A stretch of DNA of 64,000 nucleotides. It comes from Alviniconcha marisindica. Taxonomy: Eukaryota; Mollusca; Gastropoda; Provannidae. Below are positions 44,908 to 56,704 of the stretch, in pieces; the first letter of the stretch is position 1; each line of letters opens with the position of its first letter. The notes beneath the pieces are model-generated. The model was given only the letters and a program-made list of their open reading frames with translations. It did no database searches and was not told where the DNA came from. The stretch covers positions 744,501 to 808,500 of the forward strand of contig JABMCL010001586.1 of assembly GCA_018857735.1 (NCBI GenBank), given 5' to 3'. A program made the translations under genes and the position numbers.

Positions 44908-46449
44908 AGACGATGGGATGAAAAGACTTGTTGATGTGTAGGTGGAGTGGGTTGCGTACAGGGGACCAAACCTTACACCAGGGCATCAATAATTCACACC
45001 GCTTTAACACCTGTTTGTGGTCAGTCGACCGCCACTGGTCTGTGTCCCCAAATCAAACCGTTCAGATTTTCTTTGCCGCATCCCGTTACGGCTAATGACA
45101 AGATTGTGGAGAAACACGACAGGTGCGCTATTAATATTAACGTTCTCCTCTTGGGACGCGTGGCTGTGGGGGCCGTGGTGCCCGAGGTGGTTGTGTGACA
45201 GGTACTCGCGTGTCTCGCCGGCATTACCGCCGCTCTCTCCGCCCGTCCGCACTGGGAACCTCTGTTGGAGTCACCGCCTGGGGCTCCTCTGCACCTCCAC
45301 CCGGCTGCAAAATGCATGACACTCGTTTTTCTTCACGTCCTCATTGGATATCAATTATATGACGGCTGTGTTTGGCTTTTTCAAATAGTCGCATCGCATT
45401 TCAGTTCTCGGTATGCGTGACGGAGAAGCCGGGCGGTAGCCGTGTTGGGCCCACAACAGAAAGGCTGCACGAGCTCTGCGCAGTCCGCGAATCATTTCCG
45501 TCATCCATCACTCCACCATGGACCGTTCTTGACAATGTTCTTGAGAGAGATCACCACGGTAACCCGCGTAAACGAGGCTGGCTTCTGTTCGGAGGGTGAT
45601 GCGATCGAAAACAGTGTGCGCGACAATGGTGATCCAACTTCGTTTCTATTTGGTGACCGGCAATCAGCCTGTTCGGCAAAAACGGTGCGCCGGTCTCTCG
45701 CTCCGGGCCCCTTACGTGGGCCTTGATGACCAGCAGCTGACCGTCTCGTTGGACGTGCGTCAACATTGTTTACCGCGCTGTGACGTCATCAACAGCTAAC
45801 ATGAAGGCAAACCAATTTTATTACACGATTACAAAAAACAACTGCATACACCCCTACTCCACCCTCCACCCTGCGAGGGGGTCGGGGGTGGGGGTGGGGG
45901 GGGGGGACTCCAAAAGGACAACCAGTATCCAGACGAACGGTAGTGAGCGCTGCCTAGCGGCTGTCAACAAAAGCCACTAGAAGATATGGACGAGGGGCAA
46001 GCAGCAAAAGAAACCAAAAGTGGATTTGGTCTGAATCAACATAACGGGGTAAATGCTGCACACAGAGCGAGGGAGAGAGAGAGAGAGAGGGAAAGAGAGG
46101 TACCGTTTTGTCTTTATCAATTATAGTTTTGTTGCCACAGTGCGGCAACGCGTCAATAGCTCTGATATTACCATGGGAACAGTAAGAAATGCATGGACTC
46201 AACCCGACAGACGCTGCGAAGAACGAAATCAACAGTGGACCGAAGCTTTGTCCCACCCGCCACTTGTTTTAGTCAACTAAGACTTCCGTATCTGGGACAG
46301 GGCCCTGCAGCGACAGCCAGCGACATGCTCATCGGGTCCCTCAGCCCCAGTGTTATCGCCACTTCTTAACGGTTTCCAACAAAGGTTCTGGACACGTTGG
46401 CTGCGACCATTGTCGGTCACGATTTATTCCCGGGACACTTAATCCCTTT
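44905..46449. other. 1.5 kb of unique sequence, no gene recognised
   Basis: The longest quiet stretch on this side. Frames of 70-100 codons overlap on both strands. A minus-strand frame at 45,004-45,252 contains a histidine-rich LGHHGPHSHA patch, but I recognise no family. A G-run lies at 45,890-45,906 and a GA-rich patch at 46,062-46,105. Confidence 0.4.
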
Positions 46450-46454
46450 CTGAC

Positions 46455-46469
46455 CCCCCCCCCCCCACA

Positions 46470-46511
<42 letters not shown>
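46455..46511. repeat. poly-C and (CA)n tract
   Basis: A run of about 11 C followed by about 20 CA units. Confidence 0.96.
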
Positions 46512-46513
<2 letters not shown>

Positions 46514-46800
46514 CCCTCTTCCCTTCTCCCCCCCACCCTGCCTTCTTCTCTCCCCCCTCTCTCCTCTCCCGGCTGTCCCCCCCCTCTCCTCTCCCCCCTC
46601 TCTCCTCTCCCGGCTGTCCCCCCTCTCCTCTCCCCCCTCTCTCCTCTCCCGGCTGTCCCCCTCTCCTCTCCCGGCTGTCCCCCTCTCTCCTCTCCCCCTC
46701 TCTCCTCTCCCGGCTGTCCCCCTCTCTCCTCTCCCGGCTGTCCCCCTCTCTCCTCTCCCGGCTGTCCCCCCTTTCCTCTCCCGGCTGTCCCTCCCTCTTT
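46512..46800. repeat. polypyrimidine minisatellite, about 11 copies
   Basis: Units combine CTCTCCTCTCCCGGCTGTCC with CCCTCT runs, 21-45 bases each. The only regular purines are those in CGGCTG. Confidence 0.92.
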
Positions 46801-46884
46801 CTCCGGGATGAAGAGAGTGGAGACAGACATTCATTCTTTGCCATGTTTCTTGCCACTTTATTAGTTGGGCGCAAAGGGCGACGA

Positions 46885-46950
46885 CAATCAATATGGCGGG
46901 TGAAGAATGATTCGGCGCGTGCGCAGTCAATATGACAACTTCCGGTGGCA
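46885..46950. promoter_or_regulatory. candidate CpG-type promoter: YY1, NRF1 and ETS motifs
   Basis: Three words typical of animal housekeeping promoters fall within 60 bases: CAATATGGCGGG (YY1-like, 46,889-46,900), GCGCGTGCGCAG (NRF1-like, 46,915-46,926) and ACTTCCGGT (ETS/GABP, 46,938-46,946). About 110 bases to the right ATTGGAT offers a reverse CCAAT word near 47,055. I see no first exon with confidence, so the direction of transcription is undecided. Confidence 0.4.
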
Positions 46951-47288
46951 TGATTATGACGGAAATGAGGGAGGGCGAAGACGGGGGCAGAAGCAGTGAT
47001 TTCCCCTGTCAAACGACTGGGAGTTTCGTTGGGGGGGGGGGGGGGGGGTTATGATTGGATAGGCCGGTTGAGAGGCTGAGTTCCGATAGTCTTTAAAACT
47101 AGCTGATTGCAAGAACTAGTTGAGTACCGGTGTCTGTATCATGCAGTGTTAGAGGAATAAAAACATTGAGAAAAAAAGTTCCCTCTTTTCAGATGTTTTT
47201 AACAGGCCTCTGTTCTCGGGCCGAGCAGGAAGAGCCTGGTGCCAGCAACAGACGGAACTGTGTGAGACTTTAGGAAACCATAAGAATA
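46951..47288. other. unique sequence flanking the promoter candidate
   Basis: Contains a G-run of about 17 at 47,032-47,048. No open frame of note. Confidence 0.4.
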
Positions 47289-47298
47289 TATATATATA

Positions 47299-47368
<70 letters not shown>

Positions 47369-47396
47369 CATTAAGTTATGGCGGAGAGAGATAAAA
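47289..47396. repeat. (TA)n-(GA)n microsatellite with flank later duplicated
   Basis: A short TATATA run, then about 65 bases of GA, followed by ATCATTAAGTTATGGCGG; the last element recurs at about 47,627. Confidence 0.93.
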
Positions 47397-47475
47397 TAAT
47401 ACTTTATTACACAAGGATAAAGACTGAAGCACAGGTCGGCTTCTTTACAAATCTGTCCCTGATGACAAACAGAAA

Positions 47476-47645
<170 letters not shown>

Positions 47646-47829
47646 ACACCGGCCGTAGTATAGGTGAAAGTTGCGCTTGTGCTGACGATAGGCCAAGCAT
47701 GTTTAAAAGGAACAGTACAGCTTTAGTCGTTGTTTTCTGACCGACCGGAACCTAGCTGTATGCACAAGTCTGGTGCAACCAAGCGACCTCATTAACTGGC
47801 CTCCGCAAGTGACCGTCACAGTCTTTTCT

Positions 47830-48260
47830 CAGTCCAGTGCTTTGCTCTGCATGAACGGCAAAAGGTCAGTGGATTTTGTGAATGAAGTGCTTTCTTTGCT
47901 CTACATGAACGGCAAAAAGGTCAGTGGATTTTATGAATGAAGTGCTATGCTCTGCATAAACGGCAAAAGGTCAGTGGATTTTATGAATGAAGTGCTTTGC
48001 TCTACATGAACGGCAAAAAGGTCAGTGGATTTTATGAATGAAGTGCTTCGATCTGCAGAATATGCAAAACGTCCGTGGATTTGATAAGAGAAGTGCTTTG
48101 CTGTCCTTTGTGTGACTGGAGTGCTGACCTCTGCAGAAACGGCAGCAAGACCATGGATTATATGAATGAAGTGCGCTATTATGCTGGAACGATAAAGAGC
48201 CAGTGGATTATATGATGAATTACTTCACTCTCCAGAAACAATACTGATCAGCTGCGTTTA
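47830..48260. repeat. ~51-bp tandem repeat, about 8 copies, decaying to the right
   Basis: Repeated words are GTGCTTTGCTCTACATGAAC, GGCAAAAAGGTCAGTGGATT and TTATGAATGAA. The right-hand three copies are heavily diverged. Confidence 0.9.
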
Positions 48261-48404
48261 TGAGTGAAGAGGTTTGAGTGTGCATTACACATTCACTCAA
48301 GAAAAACCTAGTTACCACTACACAATCTAAAAGGGAAATAAACGCAGAGACAGAAAGAAATGACATTCATCCATAGATATCGACATTCTCACTCAGAGAT
48401 CGAC

Positions 48405-48745
48405 ATTCATTCCCCAGTCTGCTGGTAGCATGGGACATCCCCCCCCCAAACCCTCCACCCACCACATCCCCCAGTCTGCTGATAGCGTGGCACATACCCC
48501 CCCCCAACCCTCCACCCACCACATCCCCCAGTCTGCTGATAGCATGGCACATCCCCCCCCCCAACCCTCCACCCACCACATCCCCCAGTCTGCTGATAGC
48601 ATGGCACATCCCCCCCCCCAACCCAACCCTCCACCCACCACATCCCCCAGTCTGCTGATAGCATGGCACATCCCCCCCCCCCCCCAACCCTCCACCCACC
48701 ACATCCCCCAGTCTGCTGATAGCGTGGCACATACCCCCCCCCCCC
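48405..48745. repeat. ~57-bp minisatellite, 6 copies
   Basis: Units read CAGTCTGCTGATAGCATGGC, then ACATCCCCCCC, then AACCCTCCACCCACCACATC. C-run length varies from 8 to 16. Confidence 0.96.
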
Positions 48746-48964
48746 CCCCCACACACACACACCCCTCCGCGCCTAAATTATGTTTTACCCCCGCCCCCCC
48801 AACCCCCCCCCCCCCCCCAGTTCTGTTTCTATTTGTTGTGTTCTGTAGTGCTTACCACCCCCTCCCCACATGAAGTGCAACACGCGGTCGGACGGTAGTT
48901 GCGCGGCAGTTGACGGCGATGTGTCAGGGGAACATCAGGAACTGTTGTCGCCGCCGGCTCTCCG
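48746..48964. other. C-rich sequence at the 3' edge of the Gypsy remnant
   Basis: Contains a CACACACAC word and long C-runs (48,796-48,818), then about 100 ordinary bases. Confidence 0.6.
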
Positions 48965-50150
48965 GCTCCCCCCCCCCCCCCCTCTCTCTCTCTACACCCC
49001 CATCAACATGCACTGTTGCCTGTACTCCTTTGAGTTGACCCAACTCCTCCTGGAACAACTGTGGGGGCTTGTCCAGAGCTGCTGTCATTGTATCGGTGTC
49101 TGCTTCTTTCACAAGATTGACCGTTAGAACCCCCAGTTTGTCAATAAGGTCTCTGCGTGCAGATTGTGCTGGTATTTATAGTGACCATAATTCTTGCTTC
49201 GACGAATCTGTCTCTGACCTTCGCTTTTACATCCATTGTTCCAAGCACCTGCACTAAATGACCTGTAAATGAACTTATTTTCGCTTTGGGTCTATTAAGT
49301 ACACTACACCTAGAGATCCTCCTTACTGTATCATTGCCCATGGTAGTGTAAGGGGACCCTGTGTCAGTCTCAAACTCCACTGGTTCACCTTGAACTTCCA
49401 GTTCACACATCGGAGCACTCTTACACTGCACATCACTGTGTGAACTTCATCATCACTATCATCTTCACCAATGTTCTTCACCTGGTGACATTTGACCTTC
49501 GCATGGCCCTTCCGGCCACAGCAAAAACAGTCCTTGTCACGGAAACCACACTGCCTCGGGCCATGGTGTGAGCCGGAAGGACAACGGTCTTTCACCGGTC
49601 TTCCATCTTGGTGTGCGTCACGTCCCTCCTTCCCTGACACTGGCTACAGCCCTCAGACCTCGACTCATCCTACGCTTTCAGTTCACCAGCTGCTTAATCG
49701 CCTGCAGAAATCTGCATCTCTTTTACATTCCTGCATGCTGCTTCATGAGATTCTGCAGTCTGGAAGGCACGATCAAGCGTCAGCTCACCATCTGGGACAG
49801 ACAGAATCTTCCCCTGGATGTGCTTATCATTAATCCTAGCTATAAATCTGTCACGCAATGCTCGCGTGACAAACTGTCCAAAATTGCAGGGGCCAGCGAG
49901 TCATCGCAACTGTGCCAGGAACCTCTGAACACCTTTCTCCTTCTTACGGCTTCTACAGTAGAACAGGAGACAGGCAATAGCTTCTGAAAGTTTGGGTTTA
50001 AAATGGTTCCTGAAGAGACCATAAACAGCTGCGAAAGTTTGTGTTTCAGGCTTGTCTGGGAGACACCGATTTTTGATAATGTGGTAAGTCGCTGACCCAA
50101 CATTTGAACATAGCCTGTGTTTTCGGCATGACACGCTCAACTTCAAAGAC
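48965..50150 (-). mobile_element. degraded Gypsy-class LTR retrotransposon: gag, protease and pre-RT remnant
   Basis: Reading right to left. Gag capsid: PETQTFAAVYGLFRNHFKPK (about 50,070-50,010), then KGVQRFLAQLR, an in-frame TGA, and CNFGQFVTRALRDRF near 49,895-49,850, the usual capsid C-terminal block. IQGKILSVPDGELTLDRAFQ follows. Nucleocapsid: one zinc knuckle, CFCCGRKGHAKVKC (CX2CX4HX4C), near 49,534-49,493. Protease: VEFETDTGSPYTTMG with the DTGS catalytic triplet near 49,375-49,331. Pre-RT: PPQLFQEELGQLKGVQATVH near 49,065-49,005. At least three frameshifts and three stops separate these. RT, RNase H, integrase and both LTRs are missing; on the RT side the element runs into a C/CT tract at about 48,965-48,985. 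It is a host-genome retrotransposon relic and has no envelope gene. Confidence 0.85.
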
Positions 50151-50637
50151 TATAGCTGCTCCGAGGCTTCCCAGCTCACAAAATAACTCATAACTGATGT
50201 GACCGTACCTGCCTTGAACAGCTCACCTAACAGTTTGAGTTGGTTTTATCCTCCTCGCTAAATATGCTGCGTTTTAAGCAGCAACGCCTTACAAAACATT
50301 CATGACATGAGCGCCATCTTGTACTCGTCTCTCAAGGGAAATAATTATAATAAAGCATGCTAGTGGTCTCCCTTAGACCAGACAAACAACAATTGATTAT
50401 GTTTTTGTTCGTCAAGTGACGTCATTAAAATCATTCTTGTGTATAAACAGCACAGATTCAAATTACCCGTACAATTGTCTTTCAGTTAATACCAGATACC
50501 CGAGTTTTAAGTCATCCATGGCTTCAGTCAGCGTCTTTAATCACAACCCTCTAAACCACTGGAGCTGGGAGGGTTAGTCGGGGTTACACCCGGTAACTTC
50601 TAAAATAACTCGTTTGCAGACGGCCAAGCCAGTACCC
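50151..50637. other. unique sequence upstream (5') of the Gypsy remnant
   Basis: May include leader or LTR remains of the element, but I find no second copy to define an LTR. No gene recognised. Confidence 0.4.
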
Positions 50638-50845
50638 CCTGCCCCTGGTGGGGGGAGGGGGGGGGGGGTCTGTTGACAGACACTCCTGGTGGCCAGTGCC
50701 CCCTTGGGGGCTGTCTGTTGACAGACACTCCTGGTAAGGGGGCTGTCTGTTGACAGACACTCCTGGTGGCCAGTGCCCCCTTGGGGGCTGTCTGTTGACA
50801 GACACTCCTGGTGGCCAGTACCGCTAGGGTGGGGAGGAGGGGGGT
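50638..50845. repeat. 45-bp minisatellite with two palindromes per unit, about 5 copies
   Basis: Units read CTGTCTGTTGACAGACACTC, CTGGTGGCCAGTGCCCCCTT, GGGGG. TGTCTGT-TG-ACAGACA and GCCCCC-TT-GGGGGC are perfect inverted pairs. Some units lack the second palindrome. Confidence 0.93.
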
Positions 50846-50867
50846 CTGCTGACACCTGAAAGCCAAT

Positions 50868-51010
50868 AATAATAATAATAATAATGTACATTTATCATGC
50901 GTTCATCAACGCCCTGAGCGCTCACACGATACATATTAACCTAAATACAATATTCTGTACACACGTAGAGCACAGTCCTACCAAAACAATTTACGTAAGG
51001 TATTATATGG

Positions 51011-51069
<59 letters not shown>

Positions 51070-51400
51070 CACACAATGACTATAGCAGAAACTGGTATTG
51101 ATATTACTTGGTGTGGAAATACTGTGAAAAGAGGAAGGTTTACAATTTGACTTTAAAAGATGACAGCGTTGAGCAGTGTCTAAGGTCTTGCGGGGTGAAT
51201 TCCAAATGTGGGGTCCAAAGCAAGAGAAAACACGAAAGCCATGACTCTTGCGTTTGTATTGCTGGATTTTCAGCATGTGGGTGTCAGAAGAAGAGCGTAG
51301 TATACCAGACGGAGTGTAGACATGTAGCAGTTCAGAAAGGTAAGCAGGACTAAGAATGATTTCTTATTTCGTAGCTGATCTAATTTTAGTTTGTAATGTG
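50868..51400 (-). mobile_element. LINE RT C-terminus and 3' UTR fragment, minus strand
   Basis: The minus strand from about 51,358 reads ILSPAYLSELLHVYTPSGIL, then RSSSDTHMLKIQQYKRKS and FRVFSCFGPHIWNS, ending near 51,155. This is the extreme C-terminus of a CR1/Jockey-group ORF2. The 3' UTR includes (GT)n (minus sense) at 51,004-51,067 and ends in TGAGCGCTCAGGGCG and an (ATT)n tail at about 50,868-50,885. The 5' edge lies close to (AG)n at 51,437. Confidence 0.82.
51004..51067. repeat. (AC)n microsatellite inside LINE 3' UTR
   Basis: About 53 bases of AC plus a short ACATGCACAC end. Confidence 0.97.
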
Positions 51401-51431
51401 AGGTCATAATAATATGTTTTATGTATAAAGT

Positions 51432-51436
<5 letters not shown>

Positions 51437-51502
<66 letters not shown>
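51437..51502. repeat. (AG)n microsatellite
   Basis: About 64 bases of pure AG. Confidence 0.98.
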
Positions 51503-51505
<3 letters not shown>

Positions 51506-51621
51506 AGGAAGGGGGACAGAAATACAGAGAGATACACACAGAGAAGGCGGGGGGAGGGGGCAGTTTTTCTTCAGCGAATAATAGACAGGGAAGTGTTGCA
51601 GAAAAAGCATGAGGTAAAGAT

Positions 51622-52330
51622 GTTCTACACAGGACTGGCTGACCCAGTAAACGTCCTACACAGGACTGGCTGACCGAGTCAACGTCCTACACAGGACTGG
51701 CTGACCGAGTCAACGTCCTACACAGGACTGGCTGAATGAGTCAACGTCCTACACAGGACTGACGGAGTCAACGTCCTACACAGGACTGACTGACCGAGTC
51801 AACGACCTACACAGGACTGGCTGACCGAGTCAACGACCTACACAGTACTGGCTGACCGAGTCAACGACCTACACAGGACTGGCTGACCGAGTCAACGTCC
51901 TACACAGGACTGGCTGACCGAGTCAACGTCCTACACAGGACAGACCGAGTCAACGACCTACACAGGACTGGCTGACCGAGTCAACGTCCTACACAGGACT
52001 GGCTGACCGAGTCAACGTCCTACACAGGACTGGCTGACCGAGTCAACGACCTACACAGGACTGGCTGACCGAGTCAACGTCCTACACAGGACTGACCGAG
52101 TCAACGACCTACACAGGACTGGCTGACTGAGTCAACGTCCTACACAGGACTGACCGAGTCAACGACCTACACAGGACTGGCTGACCGAGTCAACGTCCTA
52201 CACAGGACTGGCTGACCGAGACAACGTCCTACACAGGACTGGCTGACCGAGTGAACGTCCTACACAGGACTGGCTGACCGAGTCAACGTCCTACACAGGA
52301 CTGGCTGACCGAGTCAAAGTTCTACATAAT
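51622..52330. repeat. 31-bp minisatellite, about 23 copies
   Basis: Units read GTCAACGTCCTACACAGGAC then TGGCTGACCGA. Each contains the hairpin GTCCT-ACAC-AGGAC, except in GACCTACAC variants. Several units lack the GGCTGA step and are 25 bp. Confidence 0.96.
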
Positions 52331-53199
52331 CAGCGAGAAACTGGCAAGTGGTACACTGACGTAATGTCCGGCAGAACCGCAGGTCGACCACCCACTTCCA
52401 CCTAGTCTGCCAAACTGGGTCACAGCTGCCAACTGTGCACTCCCCTAACAGCGCAAACGAACTAAAAACAACAACAACAAAACTACAACGACAACAGCAA
52501 CAGCAGCATCAACAACTGGGTTCCAGCTCCAAACTATTCATTCACTTGACTCGATTTTTTTTTTAACTTACCTACCTGAAAGTTGTTAAGTAACAAACAA
52601 AACAACAACAGCAACAAATACAACAACACCAAGCAAATTGGGTTTCGGCTCCCAACTATGCACTCCCCTGACGTCAGATTTGTTAAGTAAGAAGAAACAA
52701 AATTGTATTTTAAAGGGCGAAAGCGGAAGAAAAAAACCCGACACAAAACTCTTCATTCAAGAGCAGTTAGCAAAAAGATTCAAGAGCAAGTGAGAAAAAA
52801 AAAGCCTCTCCATTGAAGAGCAAGTGAACAAGACAAAAAAGGCAAGCGACCGCTTGACCCACATTGCAGCCCGTATCGCCCCCCTCCGGCTAACAGCACG
52901 TGCACATCAAAGGGTCGCTAGATCAAAAGCGCGTGGCGACAATACTGCGGCCGTTTGTATTGGTGTTTGCATCGCCGCGCAATCGGTGCTGATCTGGACG
53001 AGGTGATGGGAAACCCTACATGGGTTTGCCTCCAAACCCGTCACAAACCGTACCGGGCTGAGGCGATGGCGAAAGCCCAGTCAGCCGTATCGCTGGGGTC
53101 ATCTGGTTACGATCCGCTGAATGGTGCAAGACTTGCTATCCAGTTTAGTTATGCGCAGATGATCTGAAGAAGGCATTTAGAGCCAAAACTGTCCACGGT
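52331..53199. other. unique sequence with CAA-rich patches
   Basis: AACAACAACAACAAAACTAC near 52,468 and ACAACAACAGCAACAAATAC near 52,602 sit in two related ~150-bp segments (both contain CAACTATKCACTCMCCTGAC-like text), an old duplication. No gene recognised. Confidence 0.45.
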
Positions 53200-53330
53200 C
53201 TTTATGTTGTTGTTGTCTGTGTTGTTTGCTGAATACATGCTGTTTTTGTTGTTGTCTGTTTTGTTTGTTGAGTACACGCTGTTGTTGTCGTTGTCTATGT
53301 TGTTTGGTGAGTACATGCTATTTTCCGTCA
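53200..53330. repeat. ~40-bp tandem repeat, 3 copies
   Basis: Units combine TTGTTGTTGTCTGTGTTGTT with TGCTGAATACATGCTG. Confidence 0.85.
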
Positions 53331-53416
53331 TTTGAAGATACACTCACATGAACGCCGGTGCAAAACTATAAACTGTAGAGAAATCAAGGAAAAGGAGCGT
53401 TTTATTAGAACGAAGC

Positions 53417-53640
<224 letters not shown>

Positions 53641-53914
53641 CTGTAACTGGAAACTTAGAACAAATTAACCTGGTCAATCCCTCACGGTCGACGTTATGAT
53701 GTCATGGATCAGTTACAACACAGCATCTCCATGCTGCCAAAAAAAGAGCCCTGGATTGCCGCCAGGCATAGTTGTAACCAAGCCGGTCGCGCCAAGTTTG
53801 TGTGCATGCATTGTGTGGGTGTCAGGTAAAGTTAGCACGCGGATGTCAACGTCATGTGAATCAATTTACTCCTCTGGACTGATGACATTTGATCTGCCAG
53901 CCTGGCTGACATGA

Positions 53915-54275
53915 ACTTTAACCACTGCAGACTGAATGGTGTGGACCGTCACCACTGCAGACTGAATGGTGCAGACCTTCACCATTGCAGACTGAATGGT
54001 GCAGACCGTCACCACTGCAGACTGAATGGTGCAGACCGTCACCACTGCAGACTGAATGGTGCAGACCGTCACCACTGCAGACTGAATGGTGCAGACCTTC
54101 ACCATTGCAGACTGAATGGTGCAGACCGTCACCACTGCAGACTGAATGGTGCAGACCGTCACCACTGCAGACTGAATGGTGCAGACCGTCACCACTGCAG
54201 ACTGAATGGTGCAGACCGACACCACTGCAGACTGAATGGTGCAGACCTTCACCATTGCAGACTGAATGGTGCAGC
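53915..54275. repeat. 30-bp minisatellite, 12 copies
   Basis: Units read ACCACTGCAGACTGAATGGT then GCAGACCGTC, all very similar, with GACCTTCACCATTGC variants at roughly every fourth unit (53,975, 54,095, 54,245). Period 3n keeps both strands open for about 130-150 codons; I do not call a gene. Confidence 0.97.
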
Positions 54276-54329
54276 CCGTCAGGAGGCGGCAAAGTGCCCA
54301 GCCTGTCCAAAGCGACTCTGTTTTTGTTG

Positions 54330-54470
54330 CTCAGTGAGGCACCCGCCTCTTGCTCAGTGAGGCACCCGCCTCTTGCTCAGTGAGGCACCGGCCTCTTGCT
54401 CAGTGAGGCACCCGCCTCTTGCTCAGTGAGGCACCCGCCTCTTGCTCAGTGACACACCGGCCTCTTTCTC
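54330..54470. repeat. 23-bp tandem repeat, 6 copies
   Basis: Units read TTGCTCAGTGAGGCACCCGC then CTC. Confidence 0.95.
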
Positions 54471-54624
54471 GGTGATTAACGGCCCTCTTACACAGACTGT
54501 TTCTCAGTATGACAACTTTGCCTTCGCACGCAGACTTTGTGTTGCTCAGTGAGACACACACCCTCGAACTCTTTGACCTGCAACAAACTGTACATTGTGC
54601 TGCCCCGTCACCAGCACACACTCC

Positions 54625-55400
54625 ATCGTGTCTCACAGACCTCACCGTGTCTCACAGACCACATTGTGTCTCACAGACCTCACTGTGAGACCACACCGTG
54701 TCTCACAGACCTCACCGTGCTCACAGACCACATCGTGTCTCACAGACCTCACCGTGTCTCACAGACCTCACCGTGAGACCACACCGTGTCTCACAGACCT
54801 CACCGTGCCTCACAGACCACATTGTGTCTCACAGACCTCACCGTGAGACCACACCGTGTCTCACAGACCTCACCGTGCTCACAGACCTCACCGTGCCTCA
54901 CAGACCTCACCGTGTCTCACAGACCACATTGTGTCTCACAGACCTCACCGTGAGACCTCACCGTGTCTCACAGACCTCACCGTGTCTCACAGACCTCACC
55001 GTGTCTCACAGACCTCACCGTGTCTCACAGACCTCACCGTGAACCTCACCGGTCTCACAGACCTCACCGTGTCTCACAGACCTCACCGTGTCTCACAGAC
55101 CTCACCGTGAGACCTCACCGTGTCTCACAGACCTCACCGTGTCTCACAGACCTCACCGTGTCTCACAGACCTCACCGTGAGACCTCACCGTGTCTCACAG
55201 ACCTCACCGTGTCTCACAGACCTCACCGTGTCTCACAGACCTCACTGTGCTAAAAGACCACATCGTGTCTCACAGACCTCACCGTGAGACCTCACCGTGT
55301 CTCACAGACCTCACCCTGAGAGACCTCATCATATCTGGCAGACCTCATCGTTCTCACACAGTTCATTGTGTCTCACGTACCTCATCATGTCTCAAAAAGC
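54625..55400. repeat. 19-bp minisatellite with a 13-bp short unit, about 40 copies
   Basis: The core is CCTCACCGTGTCTCACAGA. A short form, CCTCACCGTGAGA, is inserted at irregular intervals. CCACATTGTG and CCACATCGTG variants cluster on the left. The right end decays. Confidence 0.95.
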
Positions 55401-55587
55401 ACGAAATTCCTGTCTGCATTCTCTTTTGTCTTTTAAAAGCCTCTTAGTGTCGTGTTTTTAGTGAGATTGGACAGCGTGGACTTTTCCGGGGGATGAAATT
55501 GTTCTTTGCGTTGCATTTTTCGCAAGAACCGCCATTTAAAAAACAACAACCCACTAATGTGATTAATGCCAACACGATTTTAGGTGC

Positions 55588-55705
55588 TCTCTGTGTCTGT
55601 CTCTGTGTCTCTGTGTTTGTCTGTCTCTGTGTCCCTGTCTGTCTCTGTCTGTCTGTCTCTGTCTGTCTGTCTCTGTGTCTGTCTGTCTGTCTCTCTCTCT
55701 CTCTG
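55588..55705. repeat. (CTGT)n / (CTGTGT)n microsatellite
   Basis: Interrupted CTGT and CTGTGT units ending in CT. Confidence 0.95.
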
Positions 55706-56704
55706 CGCTGTCTCTCCCACAGGCCCACTGCCTGTCTACCCCTCCCTCTTGCCAGGGGTCATGCGCCATATTATTATTATTATTATTATCCCTCTTCTGT
55801 GGCCTTCTCTCTGATCGTTTATTGTGAATTTTACTGACCTGTCTGTTTGAACTTTTTCCATGCTTGTCTGAAGTTGGTAAGTATTTCACTTTTTAAATTA
55901 TTTTAGCATAGCGATTGCGTCAGTTAGGATAAGGCTTATTCAGTTGTACGATTTCAAAGAAGAAGAAGAAAGAGAAGAAAAAAGACGGAGAAGAAGAAAA
56001 AGAAGAGGAGCGTGTTCTCTTGTCTTCTGTGGTACAGCCAGTGGCCGCAGAGTAAGTCTGACTGGTACGGTGGCGCGGATCAATGAACTTCACCGCGTGT
56101 TACTTTTTTATTTCCTATTTTATTGTCCCGTCTTTTGTCCTGTCAGTTGGTTTCTTACTCGGCCAGTATGCCCCATTGTTTTCTGTTGCGCTGTAAGAAA
56201 CGTTAGCAGGTGTGTAAGTGGATGCTAGCGTCACGTCGGCTGCATCCCGCAGAAGGGCGAGTCGTGAGGATGGAGACGTTGCAGGCAGGAAGTGCACTGA
56301 CAGTGTCCGTGACTATCCTGCCTTTTGTCCACCTCGCTTTTCGCTTTAAGACATCCATCATCTTCCAGCATTAACTGCACAGTAACCCTTGGCTGGGGAC
56401 AAATTCAGAGTCGCAAATGTTTTATTCACTGTCGTCTTTGTCCAAGCCCGCTACAACAACAGGCCGCGCTTCATTGAACATGAAGATAAGCTGCGGTCAT
56501 CGTTTTAACGCCGGCACGTTTATTGCTTCAAGCAATCTAGCTTATTGTCTCCCTGCAGTTTCATGTTTTGCTCTGTATGTTGAAATGATTACTGACACAT
56601 TTTCTTTTCTGCTTGCTGCCGTTCTGTGGAATTTCAGATGTGCCAGGTAAGGAATTATTTACTTCTCAGTGTGTGTGTGTGTGTGCTAGCTTGCACCTCT
56701 CTGC
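55706..56704. other. unique sequence with several splice-like motifs
   Basis: Contains (ATT)6 near 55,770-55,788 and a GAAGAA-rich patch at 55,957-56,010. GTAAGT donors occur at 55,875 and 56,052. No open frame I recognise. Confidence 0.4.
56638..56646 (+). other. possible 9-nt microexon (speculative)
   Basis: ATGTGCCAG is bounded on the left by a pyrimidine-rich tract ending ATTTCAG and on the right by GTAAGG, so CAG precedes GTAAGG as in a good donor. The upstream 40 bases are mostly pyrimidine. Supported only by splice-signal shape. Confidence 0.2.

Noticed and set aside
45004..45252. Histidine-rich minus-strand frame, considered as a metal-transporter exon
   Set aside because: Only one short His-rich patch; the rest matches no transmembrane or motif pattern that I can name, and no splice sites are convincing.
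53911..54360. Histidine/cysteine-containing repeat frame (10-residue unit), zinc-finger-like at first sight
   Set aside because: HHCRLNGADR has no CX2C...H spacing of any zinc finger, and the opposite strand is equally open because the unit is 30 bp.
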